Assembly: GCA_951812925.1 (NCBI GenBank)
Contig: OX638371.1
Span: 2,418,001 to 2,482,000 of the forward strand
Origin: Calliopum simillimum
Lineage: Eukaryota; Arthropoda; Insecta; Diptera; Lauxaniidae
Direction of reading: 5' to 3'
Length of the DNA stretch: 64,000 bases
In this document: piece after piece, positions 44,868-56,279 of the stretch
Position numbering within the stretch: the stretch's first letter is position 1
Layout of the letters: each line of letters opens with the position of its first letter
Made by a program: the position numbers and the translations under genes
Notes under the pieces: generated by a model
Told to the model about the DNA's origin: nothing
Database searches by the model: none
What the model saw: the letters and a program-made list of their open reading frames with translations, nothing else

Positions 44868-46423
44868 TAGAGGTGTTTTAAGAATGTATGGAGATCCTTA
44901 GTAACAACATTTTGATACTTGACACCCCTCAATTTTGTGAGGTTGGAAAAAAAAATTAGTTTGCAAAAAAAATTTTGGGGGTGGGGTGAGGGTAAAGGTT
45001 GGCGCATCGAGGTCAAAGGTGAGAGAAAAAGAGAACAAATTTACATACAGCCCTTCAAATGTTTAGGGGTCACCTCTAGAGGGGTCAAATGTATGACCGA
45101 CCCACATTATTTTTCTCCCACCAAAATTTTTACCAAGCATACACACCCCCTATCTCTAACTCCTAAGGGGCCTCCCATACAAAATTGACATTTTTAGGAA
45201 ATCGACCCCCACCTCTACCTGGGTGCCCCTAGAAGGTTCAAATGTATGACTGGTCCCTAATATTTTTTTCTCCCCAACATTTTTTCCTAACATTTTTACC
45301 GTCTATCTCTGACTCTTTAGGGGACCCCCATACAAAATAGATGTCATAGACATAAAAAATATGGAAAAGAAATCGTCAAATAGGCCCATAACTGCCCAGA
45401 AGTCACTCCTAGAGGAGTCAAATATAAGACCGATCCCCATTAGCCCCCCTCCAAAGTTTTTCTCAGCATACCTACCCCCTATTTCTAATCCTTAAGGGGG
45501 CTCCCATACAAAGTTACTGTTTTATATAAAATGCCCCAACTGCCCTAACTGGCCCACGGGTACCCATAGAAGGGTTAAATGTATGACCGACCCTCATTAT
45601 TTTTTCGCGACCTATATTTTTCCGCCACATACTTACCCCCGATTTTCAACCCTGAAAGGGGCAGCCATAGAATTTTTTTTTTTATAAATTTTCCTAGAAA
45701 TAATGGGGGTCGGTCATACATTTGATCCTTCTAGGGGTACCCATGGTCCAGTTATGGTCCAGTTAAGGCAGTGGGGGCAGTTTTTAAAAAAAACCGTAAC
45801 TTTGTATGGGAGCCCCCTTAAGGATTGGAAATAGGGGGTAGGTAAGCTGTGAAACTTTAAAGGGAGATAATGGGGGTCGGTCATATATTTGACTCCTCTA
45901 GGAGAGGCTCCTGGGCAGTTATGGGCCTATTTGACGATTTCCTTTCCATATTTTTTATGTCTGTGACGTCAGTTTTGTATGGGAGCCCCCTAGAGAGCTA
46001 GAGATAGAGGGGAAGTATGGTGGGAAAAAATGTTGCGGAGGTAAAAATATTAGGGGCCGGTCATACATTTGACCCTTCTAGGGGCACGCTGGAAGTGGTG
46101 GGGTTCGATTTCCTAAAAATTTCAATTTTGTATGGAAGCCCCCTTAGGGGTTAGTGATAAGGGGTAGGTATGTTTGGTAAAAATGTTGGGGGAGAAAAAA
46201 AATGTGGGTCGGTCATACATTTGAACCCTCTAGAGGTGGCCCCTCTTGTAGGGCTGCAAGTAAATTGCTTCTCCTTTTCTCTCATCTTTGACCTCGATGC
46301 GCCAACCCTTACCCTCACCCCACCCCCAAAATTTTTTTTGCAAACTAATTTTTTTTTCCAACCTCACAAAATTGAGGGGTGTCAAGTATCAAAATCCAAA
46401 ATTCGTGCACTAAAACACCCCTA
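44868..46423. mobile_element. 1.56-kb palindrome carrying mirrored satellite modules, TAGAGGTGTTTTA ends
   Basis: The left end is TAGAGGTGTTTTA and the right end is TAAAACACCCCTA, with TA at the borders. Outer blocks match over more than 150 bp: GATACTTGACACCCCTCAAT, then GGGGGTGGGGTGAGGGTAA and GCGCATCGAGGTCAAAG. The interior holds modules of about 160 bp. A (G/A)GGTCAAATGTATGACCG block is followed by CCCATTA, then CTCCC, then CTTAAGGGGGCTCCCATAC. Module starts are at 45091, 45244, 45424 and 45581 in forward orientation, and complements near 45701, 45866, 46049 and 46205. The axis is near 45650. There is no transposase. It is a non-autonomous foldback element or an inverted satellite duplication. 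Confidence 0.85.
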
Positions 46424-47934
46424 ATGTGTATACACTTATGTGATGTCACTACGTTTTTCATTACTTCTATCACTTCTCCTCATAAAGCATCATACATTCC
46501 AAATGTCAAACAACATTAGCGTCTTCTGTGTGCAAGTAGTAGTCAAGGCTGCTCACTACAACTGCTGCTGACGGTGATACTGATTTACTTGTGTGCGCCT
46601 AAAAGCCTGCAATGCTTTTTCTATTCAATAACGTGCATGCAGCGGACGAAAGTTTTTTTGTTGATTTTACTGGTGTAACTGCAACCAACGGATGCTGATG
46701 TTGCTGCTACTGCTGTTTACTCTGATGATGACGATGACTTTGTTGCGGCCTTTGTCAGGAAGCGTACAGCATAGCAACTACAAGGGCAACAGCAAAACTT
46801 GTGTGACCACTTTTCCATTCAGTCTGACTGTTTACTTTTTCCGTCTCATTCTGTGAATGTGTCTGGCTGTGTATGCGTCTCTGTGTATTTGTCTGCAATT
46901 CTCTTGTGCTTAACAGTTGTCTCTGTCACATGGCTCACCGCTGCTGTTGCACTCAATTTTAATTTAAGACAAAATGTTGACCTACTTTGTTCATTTGTTG
47001 TTATTTGCAAAAAAAAAAATATTTATTTTCTGCCATTACACTTTAAAATATTTGCTTAAAACAGAAAAATTCGATTGTTAATAGGAATGTCTTATTTGAA
47101 TCCGAATAAAGAAGGTCGTAGTTATGCCCACAGATGAAATATTCAAAATTTAATTGGAAATATGAGCTCGCCCTTGCCTATAGCACTCTTTAATATTCAA
47201 GCCTTGGGACCAAGACTTACATGTGCATTTTTAAATAAATAAATTTCTACATTTGCTTTCGACATATCCAATAAGCTATTAAAATCGGCTTTAGCTTTAA
47301 TCAAAGGAAAAAAAGTAAACATAAAAAACTGCAGACTCGCACACATGTGTGCACACACAAAAAAGGCAGACAGACAAAAATAAATCAACCTCTATAAAAT
47401 GAGGAAAAAATTTCAAAGTTTTTCCAGAAAAATGACAATGTACACACACACAAAGTTTTCGATGTCCTTGCAATGTTGACAAAGAGTCACACTTGATCAA
47501 AATCAAATAAGTTGGAGGCACTAAAAATAGAAAAAAAAATCCAATATTACAAGGAAAAACCTCAAAATAAAAAATGACAACTAAAGCAAAGAGGATGTAG
47601 GGCAACAAAGTAACATAAAAATTGAACGAAAAAAAAAAAATGATTTCGAAGAAAATTTAACTTTTCCAATTTTCTAAAATAAATATCTTTCACTTTTTAG
47701 TTGTTGCGTTTGTCAAACGTTGGATACAAGATACCCGCAAGGTTGGGTAAAAAAAATGATGAACTTAAAATCACAACAGTAGAGAGAACAGCAACAAGGA
47801 TAATAACAACAAACAACAGTTTGCCAAGTAAACGTAGTAGTTGTCGAAAAAAAAACAGAGCCAAGTAGCAGACTTATTTTCACAGCTGCTCCCAGAAAGA
47901 ACTTCTTTTTTTCACTATTCTTCTGTATACCTAC
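46424..47934. other. Non-coding stretch with CTG-type simple repeats
   Basis: The 46530-46960 part is G+C-richer with GCTGCTACTGCTG and GATGATGACGATGAC runs, but no splice-bounded frame was found. Confidence 0.35.
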
Positions 47935-48036
47935 ATCTTCCGCAAAAGTCATTGAAGAGAAGGCTAGGTCAGGTTGCGCGGGCATCATCGGCATATATGC
48001 AAGCCAGCATCCACTAAGACCATTGTGCTGGTCCAT
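47935..48036 (-). CDS. Candidate first coding exon (ATG, coding-like composition, donor-like end)
   Basis: On the minus strand an ATG in the good insect context TCACAATGG opens about 34 codons of markedly higher G+C than the surroundings: MDQHNGLSGCWLAYMPMM, then PAQPDLAFSSMTFAEDV. A GTAGGT or a GTATAC donor-like word lies at the end (near 47934 or 47930). Beyond it the frame becomes simple sequence (Thr and Cys runs). No signal peptide or domain was seen and I do not recognise the family. The 3' end of a non-LTR element lies about 150 bp upstream. It may be a leader-plus-start exon of a gene running to lower coordinates, or a fortuitous patch. Confidence 0.35.
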
Positions 48037-48179
48037 TGTGATCCCTCTTTAAATACGGTACATAGTTCAAAGGTAAGTACCTACATATACAATTAATATT
48101 TTTTTATACAGTCATCAATCTTATTGAAGCTTATTTATTGGTTGTCGGTTACTTTTCGTGTTCTCTGTTCCCATTTTGA

Positions 48180-49740
48180 TGCCTTGATGTATTTCAGGAT
48201 CTTAGTGGGGTCTATATCCATAAGTTCTTGCATATCCTCAAAAACGAAAGATCCAAATATTTTAAATCTTGTTTTTGCAAGTGCAAATCATCTGGAAAGA
48301 TAATGTTGACTATCCTTCGTCGCTGTCTCCACACCATCTACAAAGATCGTCAGTCTCAAACCCCATCTGTCTCAAGTGCTTGCATAACGTATTATGCCCT
48401 GTAACTACTGTTATAAATGGCTTTATATCACTCTTGCTGCACGCACTTAAAAGCAATTTAGTAAATCTTATCTTAGGAGTGTTATAAATAGTTTTGGTCG
48501 TTTGATAATGGGTCGAGTTGCCCCATCTCCTAATCATCTCCAAAACCATTTTTCTGAAATTATCTTGCAATCGTGTGACATTGGTGGCTTAACGATATAA
48601 TTAATATTCTCTGTAGGCAATAATGAGCCCTTCCTCGCTAACTATCTGCCTTTTAATTTTCTTGAATATTTTTATGACTGGGTACCCAGCACAGTTCTAA
48701 ATTGTGATGTTCGTTAAGAACCTGAAACTCTCCGCGACAACGGCTGACTACCTCAGATCTTATATTCCTATTTTGCAGAGCTTTAATGGCAGCTTGACTT
48801 TCGATGTAAATGGTTATATCGGTGGGTGATATATCCCTCATCGATATCAACCTTGCCGCCTCTGCTATCGCAAATAAGTATTTCCGCTTGAAGTATCGAA
48901 CAATTGCCATATATTTTTACCGACTCTGAGAGATTAGTTGGTTGACTATAAATCCCGCAACCAGTTTTTATGAACATTTCACATTGTTCAAGTGTGGGCT
49001 ATTGAACTTTTATGCTTTTACTAATACCTGTGAAAGCTTTAATGTAATCTGTCTGACTTATTTCTAGCAAAATGGTTGTGTGCCCATAGCTTAATCTATT
49101 AAATTTATAGGTCTGATTAAGTCTAATAGATGTTATGGCAGCCTTTTCTCTAATATACAGATCTATTGGCAGGACATTTAATATACTTTTTTTTCAAAGC
49201 TTTTGTTGGAGTAGTTCTCGTAGCTCCAAATATTCTTTAAAGGGCCAATCGTTGTATTTTTTCCAATTCTTTCACATTGTTTTGTATTTCAAGGTGTGGC
49301 CACCATACTATACTACCATATGACAGTATCGGTCTAATAATTGCAGTATATATTCAAAGAATTAGCCACGGCTTAAGGCCTCATTCTAACCCAATTATTT
49401 TCCGACATGAGTAGAAAGCCGCATACGCATTCTTTAGTCTTTCTTTGACATTCAGTTTCCTGTCTACTAATATTCCTAAAAATTTTGCACTATCCTTGAG
49501 CTTAAGCACCTGTTTACTTTTGGTAACGTGAAGATCGGGACCTTCCTTCTGTTGTTAAAAAGTACTAGTTCGGTTTTTGTTGGGTTTATATTTAAGCCAC
49601 AGTTGGTTACCCATTTTGTTAAGGAAGCATGCGCTGTCTGTAAGAAATTTGCAATTGTATCTAGGCAAATACCAGTCGATAAAATATCTAAATCGTCTGC
49701 ATATGCTGTTGTAGCGTAACACCCTAGCTAGCAGATTCTT
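48180..49740 (-). pseudogene. LOA/R1-like non-LTR retrotransposon, 5'-truncated
   Basis: Minus-strand order: AYADDLDILSTGICLDTIA (catalytic YADD at about 49692-49706), then NCGLNINPTKTELVLFNN and KVPIFTLP (about 49600-49520). After a frameshift come KDSAKFLGILVDRKLNVKER (about 49490-49430) and YTAIIRPILSYGSIVWWPHL (about 49350-49290). RNase H pieces follow: GCGIYS, ILQAEI, then IYIESQAAIKALQNRNIRSE with Glu where an Asp is usual, and ELCWVPSHKNIQEN (48977-48653). A terminal TGHNTLCKHLRQMGFETDDL segment with CRWCGDSDE lies at about 48400-48315. Several frameshifts and stops are present. The wording fits the LOA or R1 group. Confidence 0.8.
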
Positions 49741-49982
49741 TACCAAAAAGACAGTGACTAGTAAGGACACTTTCTATTCTATTATTATCTTCTTTATCTC
49801 CTCTTGAATTATATACAGCAGAATCGCCCAATGTTCAAAATTTTACCACAAATGTATTAAATAAATTTGTTAATATGAAGTAAGTTTATTGACTGTTTTT
49901 TTTACTTATATAGTTCCAATGAAAGTACCAACGCACTTTTTCTAAATTGAAGTATGATAAATTTATATTGATCTAATAGTAC

Positions 49983-50550
49983 TAGATCCGGCAGTAAAAA
50001 AATTTATCGATCGAGTTTTTAGTTAAAATCTAGTGTTTGCATATATTTATGAATGGGGGAACATATTTTTGGCGGGTTGCCTATCAAAATGTGGCCGCAA
50101 GTATTATCAAATTGCGATAACTTATGAACCGTGAGTCGCACGAGTAAAAGTGCACAGATCTTTTCTTATGGAGAGTCATATGCTCCACAAGTAATTTTAA
50201 TTATATGTAAAAAAAATTTACCGTTTAGGAGTTATTTATTAAAAACCGATTTTTTTACGTTTATTGTTTATTGCGTAAAAAAAATTGGTTTTTAATAAAT
50301 AATTCTTAAACGTTAAAATTTTTTTACATATAATAAAAATTACTTGTAGAGCATATGACTCTCCATAAAAAAGATCTGGGCACTTTTTCTCGTGCGACTC
50401 ACGGTTCATAAGTTATCGCAATTTGATAATACTTGCGGCCACATTTTGAGAGGCAACCCAGCAAAAATATGTTCCTCCATTCCTAAATATATGTAAAAAT
50501 TAGGTTTTAACTAAAAACTCGATCGATACATTTTTTTACTGTCGGATCTA
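49983..50550. mobile_element. 568-bp near-perfect palindrome, TAGATCCGGCAG ends
   Basis: The ends are TAGATCCGGCAGTAAAAAAA and the complement of TAGATCCGACAGTAAAAAAA. The arms pair almost without interruption: GCGATAACTTATGAACCGTG, GGAGAGTCATATGCTC and AACCGATTTTTTTACG on the left, each complemented in mirror order on the right. The axis is near 50267. TA stands at the borders. It is non-coding. A short module around the GATAACTTATGAACC word is shared with the element starting near 63538. Confidence 0.9.
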
Positions 50551-51626
50551 AGACTATAATTGAACAGTCATTTGTGCAATTTTTCAACAACAGACGCAAG
50601 CAAGTGTTAATATGGAAATTGATTACATATGTTTCGGCTATTTCCACATACATATTATAAACATGTACATATATAGCCTCATCAGAGCAGTTTTAGTTAA
50701 ATCTTGTCAGAAAATGTACTCGAACCTGTGACTCCGGTTTTCTAATGAAAGAAACGCAGTGCTTTAGCCATTAGTGGTAGAAAAAATGATGTGATCACAT
50801 CGTTCGGCAGAAGATGATTATTGTGAATATTGCAGTAAACCAATTATTTGTTGCTGATTTTTAAAATAGCTGTTCTTTAAATATGTAAAAATGAATTGCT
50901 GTCATAAGCAACTCAATCCTGTCTGCCACTTATTTTAAAAAATTGGGTAAGCTGCAAAAAATAAGGTAAATGCAAGCGGCAGACTTTATTCGTTATTATT
51001 TTTTTTTCGCAATTTTTATGGCGTTAGACGGACTAGGTTTTTTGTGAAGATAACATTATGAGGGATTATAAAATCCATTTCTGGCATTCCGATATTGCTG
51101 CAAAAAATAACTGTAATTTTGTAAAACTATAAAAAAAATCACTATGTTAAGTCATTTTATCATGTCTGCCATTAAGCATAATAGCTCTCTTGAATGCCCT
51201 GAGCAAAAAAATACAAGAGGCAGAGACTTTGCTGTTTTTTGAGGGAAGTTTTTTTTTTTTTTTTGGAAATTTTGCCCTAAAAAAATATGTTCCAGTAAAA
51301 ACAAGTGTAAGCAATATATTTGCAAAAAACTGCTTTTTGTGATTTTTGACTTCGAATATCTTGACATGGGAACACGACACAATATGTAGTTTTCATTCAA
51401 GCCTTAAGATTCTTAAAATAAATGTGCAAAAAAACAGTTTTCTAACATTAATTGGAAAGTATAAACCTCCATTTTACTTTATTCGCATGATCCACGCGTA
51501 ATAACGGCTTTTAAGGGTTTTTAACGAGACCTTAATGTCTGTTGTCTTGTTTTTATCATTTCAGAGATCCTACGAAACAAAAAAAAAAAAAAAAAAAAAA
51601 TAATGATGGCTATGAAACGCCATAAT
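50551..51626. other. Non-coding stretch
   Basis: Apart from the tRNA-like scrap at 50717-50778 and poly-A/T runs (51252-51263 and about 51580-51600), nothing was seen. Confidence 0.4.
50717..50778 (-). repeat. tRNA-like sequence, probable SINE remnant
   Basis: On the minus strand an A-box-like CTAATGGCTAAAGCACTGCG is followed about 35 bp later by CCGGAGTCACAGGTTCGAGT, with a B-box GGTTCGAGT. The order and spacing are those of a tRNA or tRNA-derived SINE head. No closing acceptor stem was found. Confidence 0.45.
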
Positions 51627-51866
51627 CAGGCATGTTCTGAAATCCGATGCCCTTCGGAAACGGAATGAAAGCAATCTTCAAGAACTTTGCATTGTTACAA
51701 ATAAAATGGAATCGGATTTGTATTTCAACAAATAAAATATGATAATGGTACCTTTTCGATTTACCGAAACATAAATCCGATGTGGCGTTACTTATCGAAA
51801 TGTGGAGCTCTTGAAGATTGCTTTCATTCCATTTCCAAAGTGAATCGGATTTCAGAACATGCCTGA
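51627..51866. mobile_element. 240-bp palindromic MITE, TCAGGCATGTTCTG ends
   Basis: The arms of about 65 bp are inverted: TCAGGCATGTTCTGAAATCC and then ATGAAAGCAATCTTCAAGA, both complemented in mirror order at 51790-51866. A second AATCGGATTT/AAATCCGA pair lies deeper inside. No target duplication could be fixed. It is non-coding; overlapping minus-strand ORFs are side products. Confidence 0.8.
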
Positions 51867-52123
51867 ATATAGCTTTTTTGCATTTTCTAAATTCTGCAAT
51901 ATACAAAATCAGCGTTCTGGACGTCTGCCGTCTGGAAATTATTTTTTTTAGGAATAGTTTTAACGCAATATAGCAATGACAGATACGATGTAACTTTTTT
52001 CGGGAAATTTAGGTTCGCTAATTCTGAATACCTTTTATTTTCGATCAGATGTGAAATCACTGAATATGGGGTAAATTTTTGGAGTGAAATTAATGTGTCC
52101 AAAAGTCTGTTAAAATCAATCCC

Positions 52124-52530
52124 TACACTATAAAAAGATTAGGGATAAAGTACAAACTTATTGATATTATTTGTTTTTCTAAACTTATGTACTCCAATTT
52201 TTTTATACAATTTATACAATTTTTTTCTATGAAGTTATTCTAAACCAAAAACATTTAACTTCTAAGCCAAAATTGTTTAAAATACTTTCATGTGAACTTC
52301 TATATAAATTTTATACAGAAAAAGTATAAAAGAATTTTATAAAGTGATACTATAAATTTTAAACCAAAATAGTTTAAATTGTGTTAGTACTTCATGTGTA
52401 TACATTTTATACAAACAAGCATAAATGGTTTGTATAGTAAATTGGAGCACAGATTTTATACCAAGTTTCGTGTGGGTCTATATTCATTCCAATGTGGTGT
52501 GAATTTTACATCCAAACTATTTGCTGTGTA
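52124..52530. mobile_element. Non-autonomous Tc1-like element (MITE), copy 2
   Basis: The left end is TA|CACTATAAAAAGATTAGG and the right end is CCAAACTATTTGCTGTG|TA. It is colinear with 3873-4520 but lacks about 240 bp of its middle. The shared ends and interior define the family. Confidence 0.7.
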
Positions 52531-53345
52531 CATTCTTAGCAATTAAGAAGAAATTGGGCCGAATGAATCAAGGAAATTTTTTTACTCAAAAACCGACGAT
52601 TTGTGGACAACGGTAAAAAATTTAAATCTTTTTTATATTTATTCATTTTTTGTTTTAAGCTTTATTAATTTATAAAAAGCGTTAAAATAAGTAAACAGAA
52701 AACTTGAACTAAATCCAAAAGTTGATCTCTTTAAAATCGATAATTTATGAACTAAATTTCGTCACAACATATTTTTTTAAATTTTTTCATTTAATTTCTT
52801 CTTCACTCTCTTCTCGCTTTCCGTTTTGTTTTTTTTTCTGATTTTCATTGCTTCACTGATTTTTCTGTACATTTTTTCTTAATTATTCATTTCTGTGTAT
52901 TTTTATTTCCCTTCATCATTTTCTTACTTTCCGATTTGTTAAAGCTGAACTTTGAACTTCCACGTGTAACGGCATCATAACTTTTCTTAGGTAATTCAAA
53001 GTAAATAAATATTAAGCTTGACAGAGGGGGCGAGAGTGGAGGTAAGGTTGTGCTGTTGTTATTACATACAGCTACAAGCTACTGTCAAGGACTTTATTGT
53101 GTTGGTATGAAGTGCGTGCTTAGGTAAACAATTTAAATTGTTTTTTACTTTGTACTTAAAGCAAATGATTTTTCATACAAAATTAAAATTATATCAATTA
53201 CTTAAAAATGCTTAGAAACTTGCTTTTACTTACATTTGACCTTTGGACAATTTTTAAAAAACTTTAAGAATTTTATGCCGCACTGTTTTCTTTCAGCATT
53301 AATTTAATGAAAATTTCATATGCAAAACATTTAAATGAAATTGCC
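52531..53345. other. AT-rich non-coding stretch
   Basis: Nothing supportable was seen. Confidence 0.4.
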
Positions 53346-53632
53346 TTAAGTCGCGATCAGACACCGCGCTATGAGCAACGGTGCGCTCGAAGCAAAGATC
53401 AAGCTACGAGTAGTGATTACAGAAGGCAAAGCATGAAGCGGCGCTTCAAATTTATATTTCTTTTTTCCAGTAACTGCACAGAAGAATTAATTTGTTATCT
53501 TTTTTTTTTCATCTTCATATAAAACAAAGCATTTGCGGCGTTGCAAAATACTTCGAAAGCGCTATGACGCTACAATTAGCGTTGCTTCGAGCATAACTTT
53601 GCTCATAGCGCACTGTCTGATTGCAACCTTAA
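53346..53632. mobile_element. MITE with TTAA target duplication (piggyBac-like signature)
   Basis: TTAA stands at 53346-53349 and at 53629-53632. The 279 bp between have inverted ends of about 45 bp: GTCGCGATCAGACACCGCGC on the left, and GGTTGCAATCAGACAGTGCG inward from the right, continuing through CTATGAGCAA and GCTCGAAGC. No transposase is present. TTAA duplication is the hallmark of the piggyBac superfamily, but the tips lack the usual CCC start, so assignment is tentative. Confidence 0.75.
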
Positions 53633-56279
53633 AGCTAATGCTGCTTTGGCTCTCAAGCATGAATTATGCCTAATGTTAAGTCTTATAGTTTGACTCTATA
53701 CCACTGCCTGTTCTTAGCAGTCTTCACTCCTTCACTTCACACTAAGTAAACTTCTTCATCAGGAGATTTGTATTATCATTTACGCAAATGCTTTAAAAGC
53801 GCTCCAAATTACAAAAGTGCAGAGTAAAAGCAAAACAAACAAAAAAGCAGCAACTTACATAACTGTATAACCCAAAAATTAGGGAAATTTGTTTATTCTG
53901 TTTAAGTTTTTTCTTTGGAATGCTCGCCACCCTCAAAATAACCTCTTTTTGCTGATGCCTAAATAAGTAAAAGTACACTCGCTTACTGCCAGTGCCTCTT
54001 GCCTACATAATTTGTATCAAAAAACGGCTATAAAATGATTTTGGCCAAAAAAACAAAATGAAATGTAGAAAGAATAATCATTTAAAGTGTAAAATAAAAA
54101 TACAAAATAAAAAAAGGAGCAAATGAAGAATTGCCATTTTCCGTCCCAAATTTCCCATTTCCCAAACTGTTAGTTTCTTCTACTTTTTTTTTTTTGTGAA
54201 TTTTCACGCCGATTGCCCTGAAGTGGCGCGCGAATGCTCGTAAATATTTATACGCGAATTTTGTGCACTCTTAATGTACATAAATATGTAAGCAAAAAGT
54301 CATTGCGCCAGCCATCTTTACATGATTTTATTTAATACATAGAAAAAAGGTGGCTTGAAAAACTTTTGCTCTAAGCCTTAGGATGTTTTTGAGTTTATTC
54401 ATAGCCAACAAAAAAAAAAAACCATCTGCTGCGAAATTATTTTATTTCAAGGTAATTTTTTAAATTAAAAAGTTTCTTTTCTTCGCACCACCCTCGTGAC
54501 TACATAACCCTAACGTAAACATATATGCGTGTACATAAAGTATTAAATAATTTGTATAGATATGTATGAGTAAATGTTGTAAAACAATAATGTTTACATA
54601 CAAAATTTAATACAAGGACTAAATATCTTTAGGCACATTTTTTGTTGTCATTGCTGTTGCTCTTGTTAAATTTGCGCTTTTTATTGTTGTCATTGTTATT
54701 GTTGCTGCGCTAATATTACGTTACGTTACGTTCCATTTCGTAATAAGGTCAAAAGTGGTTTAGCTAAGGTGAGACTGTCGACGTCGTTACAAAAAAGCAA
54801 CAAAATAACAAAAAGGAAATACATAAAAGTAAAAAAAAAAAACGAAAAAATGTAGCATAAGCCTAGGCGCTTAAAAAATAATGCAGGCGAACATAGTTAA
54901 ACATATCTCGCTCTCTACCTATACAACAAAAAGAGAAAAAAAGAGACAAAAACAAAAAACATAAAGCATAACGACACTAAGCACAAAGGAGTGCGACGCA
55001 GAGGTGAGCAAGTGGGCATGAAAATTTATTACATTTCTAGTCTGACACCTGAAGGAATCCACAACTTGGAAATTCCAATTTAAGCAGTCAGGCAAATTTA
55101 TTCAGTTTAGTTCGTGTTCAAGCCCCACTGTACACTGTTTGCAGCGTGAGTGTGAGTGTACGAGCAGATGAGTGTGTGCGTAGCGTAGAGTGCGGCGAGT
55201 TCGTGAGATAACAAATGCAAATTAATGTTAAAGCTCTTGATTTATGGCCAAAATAGTACGTACCTACACTGGTATTAACTATGCCGTGTTCTTTTGTTTT
55301 TGGTCATTTCTTATTTATTTAAGGTTGCCTTTATTTTCAAATAAAATTTGTTGTTTTAATTTTGGCAAAAATAAAGTATTCCCTTGAGCATGAAAAAAAA
55401 AACTAATTGCTTAATGGTAATACCCCAATGGCACTTGGATAAACGCATTTAAAACTAACTACTTGACAGCAAAGATTCGCATTCGAATTATGAAAATATA
55501 TTTCAAGGAAACGCATAATGAAAATATTTATGTAAATAAATTGCGTTAAAGATATTGAAAAAAAAAAAAGGAAAGTCTATCCCCGAAGGAAAGACCGTAT
55601 TCCTTTTCGTAGAATTTTTAAAATTCCTACCTGCGATAGAACTGGTCTATTGTTTTTAGTAAGCTCCTAAATTATTATTATAGCTCAAGACAGGAAGTTA
55701 TAGTTGGTTCAAGATTAGGACGTTCCAATTTGTATGGAAGGAAATTTAACCGGTCCGGCTCAGTAAAAATCAAAAAGTTTGGACAATTTTAAGAAACTTC
55801 ACTAAAGAAAGTATATATTTTCATTGCAGTTTACCCTGCTCGCTATTTACAAAGTAGATATTTCCTTATACATTTTTTTTTTTTTTTTGAAGACTAGAGA
55901 AACAAGGAATTTTCTGCGAAATAATTTTTAACAAGAAAAATCTTTATTAATGCATGACAAATGAAACGTGAAAAGTCCATTGCAAAATTGTGTTTGCATA
56001 AAAAGTTATTCAAGGTCAAAGGTTGCAAAAATCACTTTTTTGCAAATATCTCGCTAACCGTAACTTTTGCAGAAAAATATTTGCCCACAATGGGTTCATG
56101 AAAGTTTTGGAAAAAAAAAAGGAGTGTTTCTAAAACAATGAAATTTCGTGTGCTTAATATGTTGTAGCTAGTTAAAAAAATTTCAAAAATGGTCGTGGTG
56201 ATACGTCTACTTCCCATAGAAAAAGACTAAGATTCTTCAATTCTAAAAGTATACAACATATTATTTTGATAGGTTGTGA
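53633..56279. other. Non-coding stretch
   Basis: No supported exon was found. A G+C-richer GTGAGTGTGAGTGTACGAGC patch at 55140-55210 preceded by a TCAGTTTAGTTCG word (about 55100) is faintly promoter-like. A short ACGTT repeat lies at 54715-54735. Confidence 0.35.

Noticed and set aside
49135..49719. Plus-strand ORFs of 62-63 codons
   Set aside because: They are antisense shadows of the LOA/R1-like reverse transcriptase on the minus strand.
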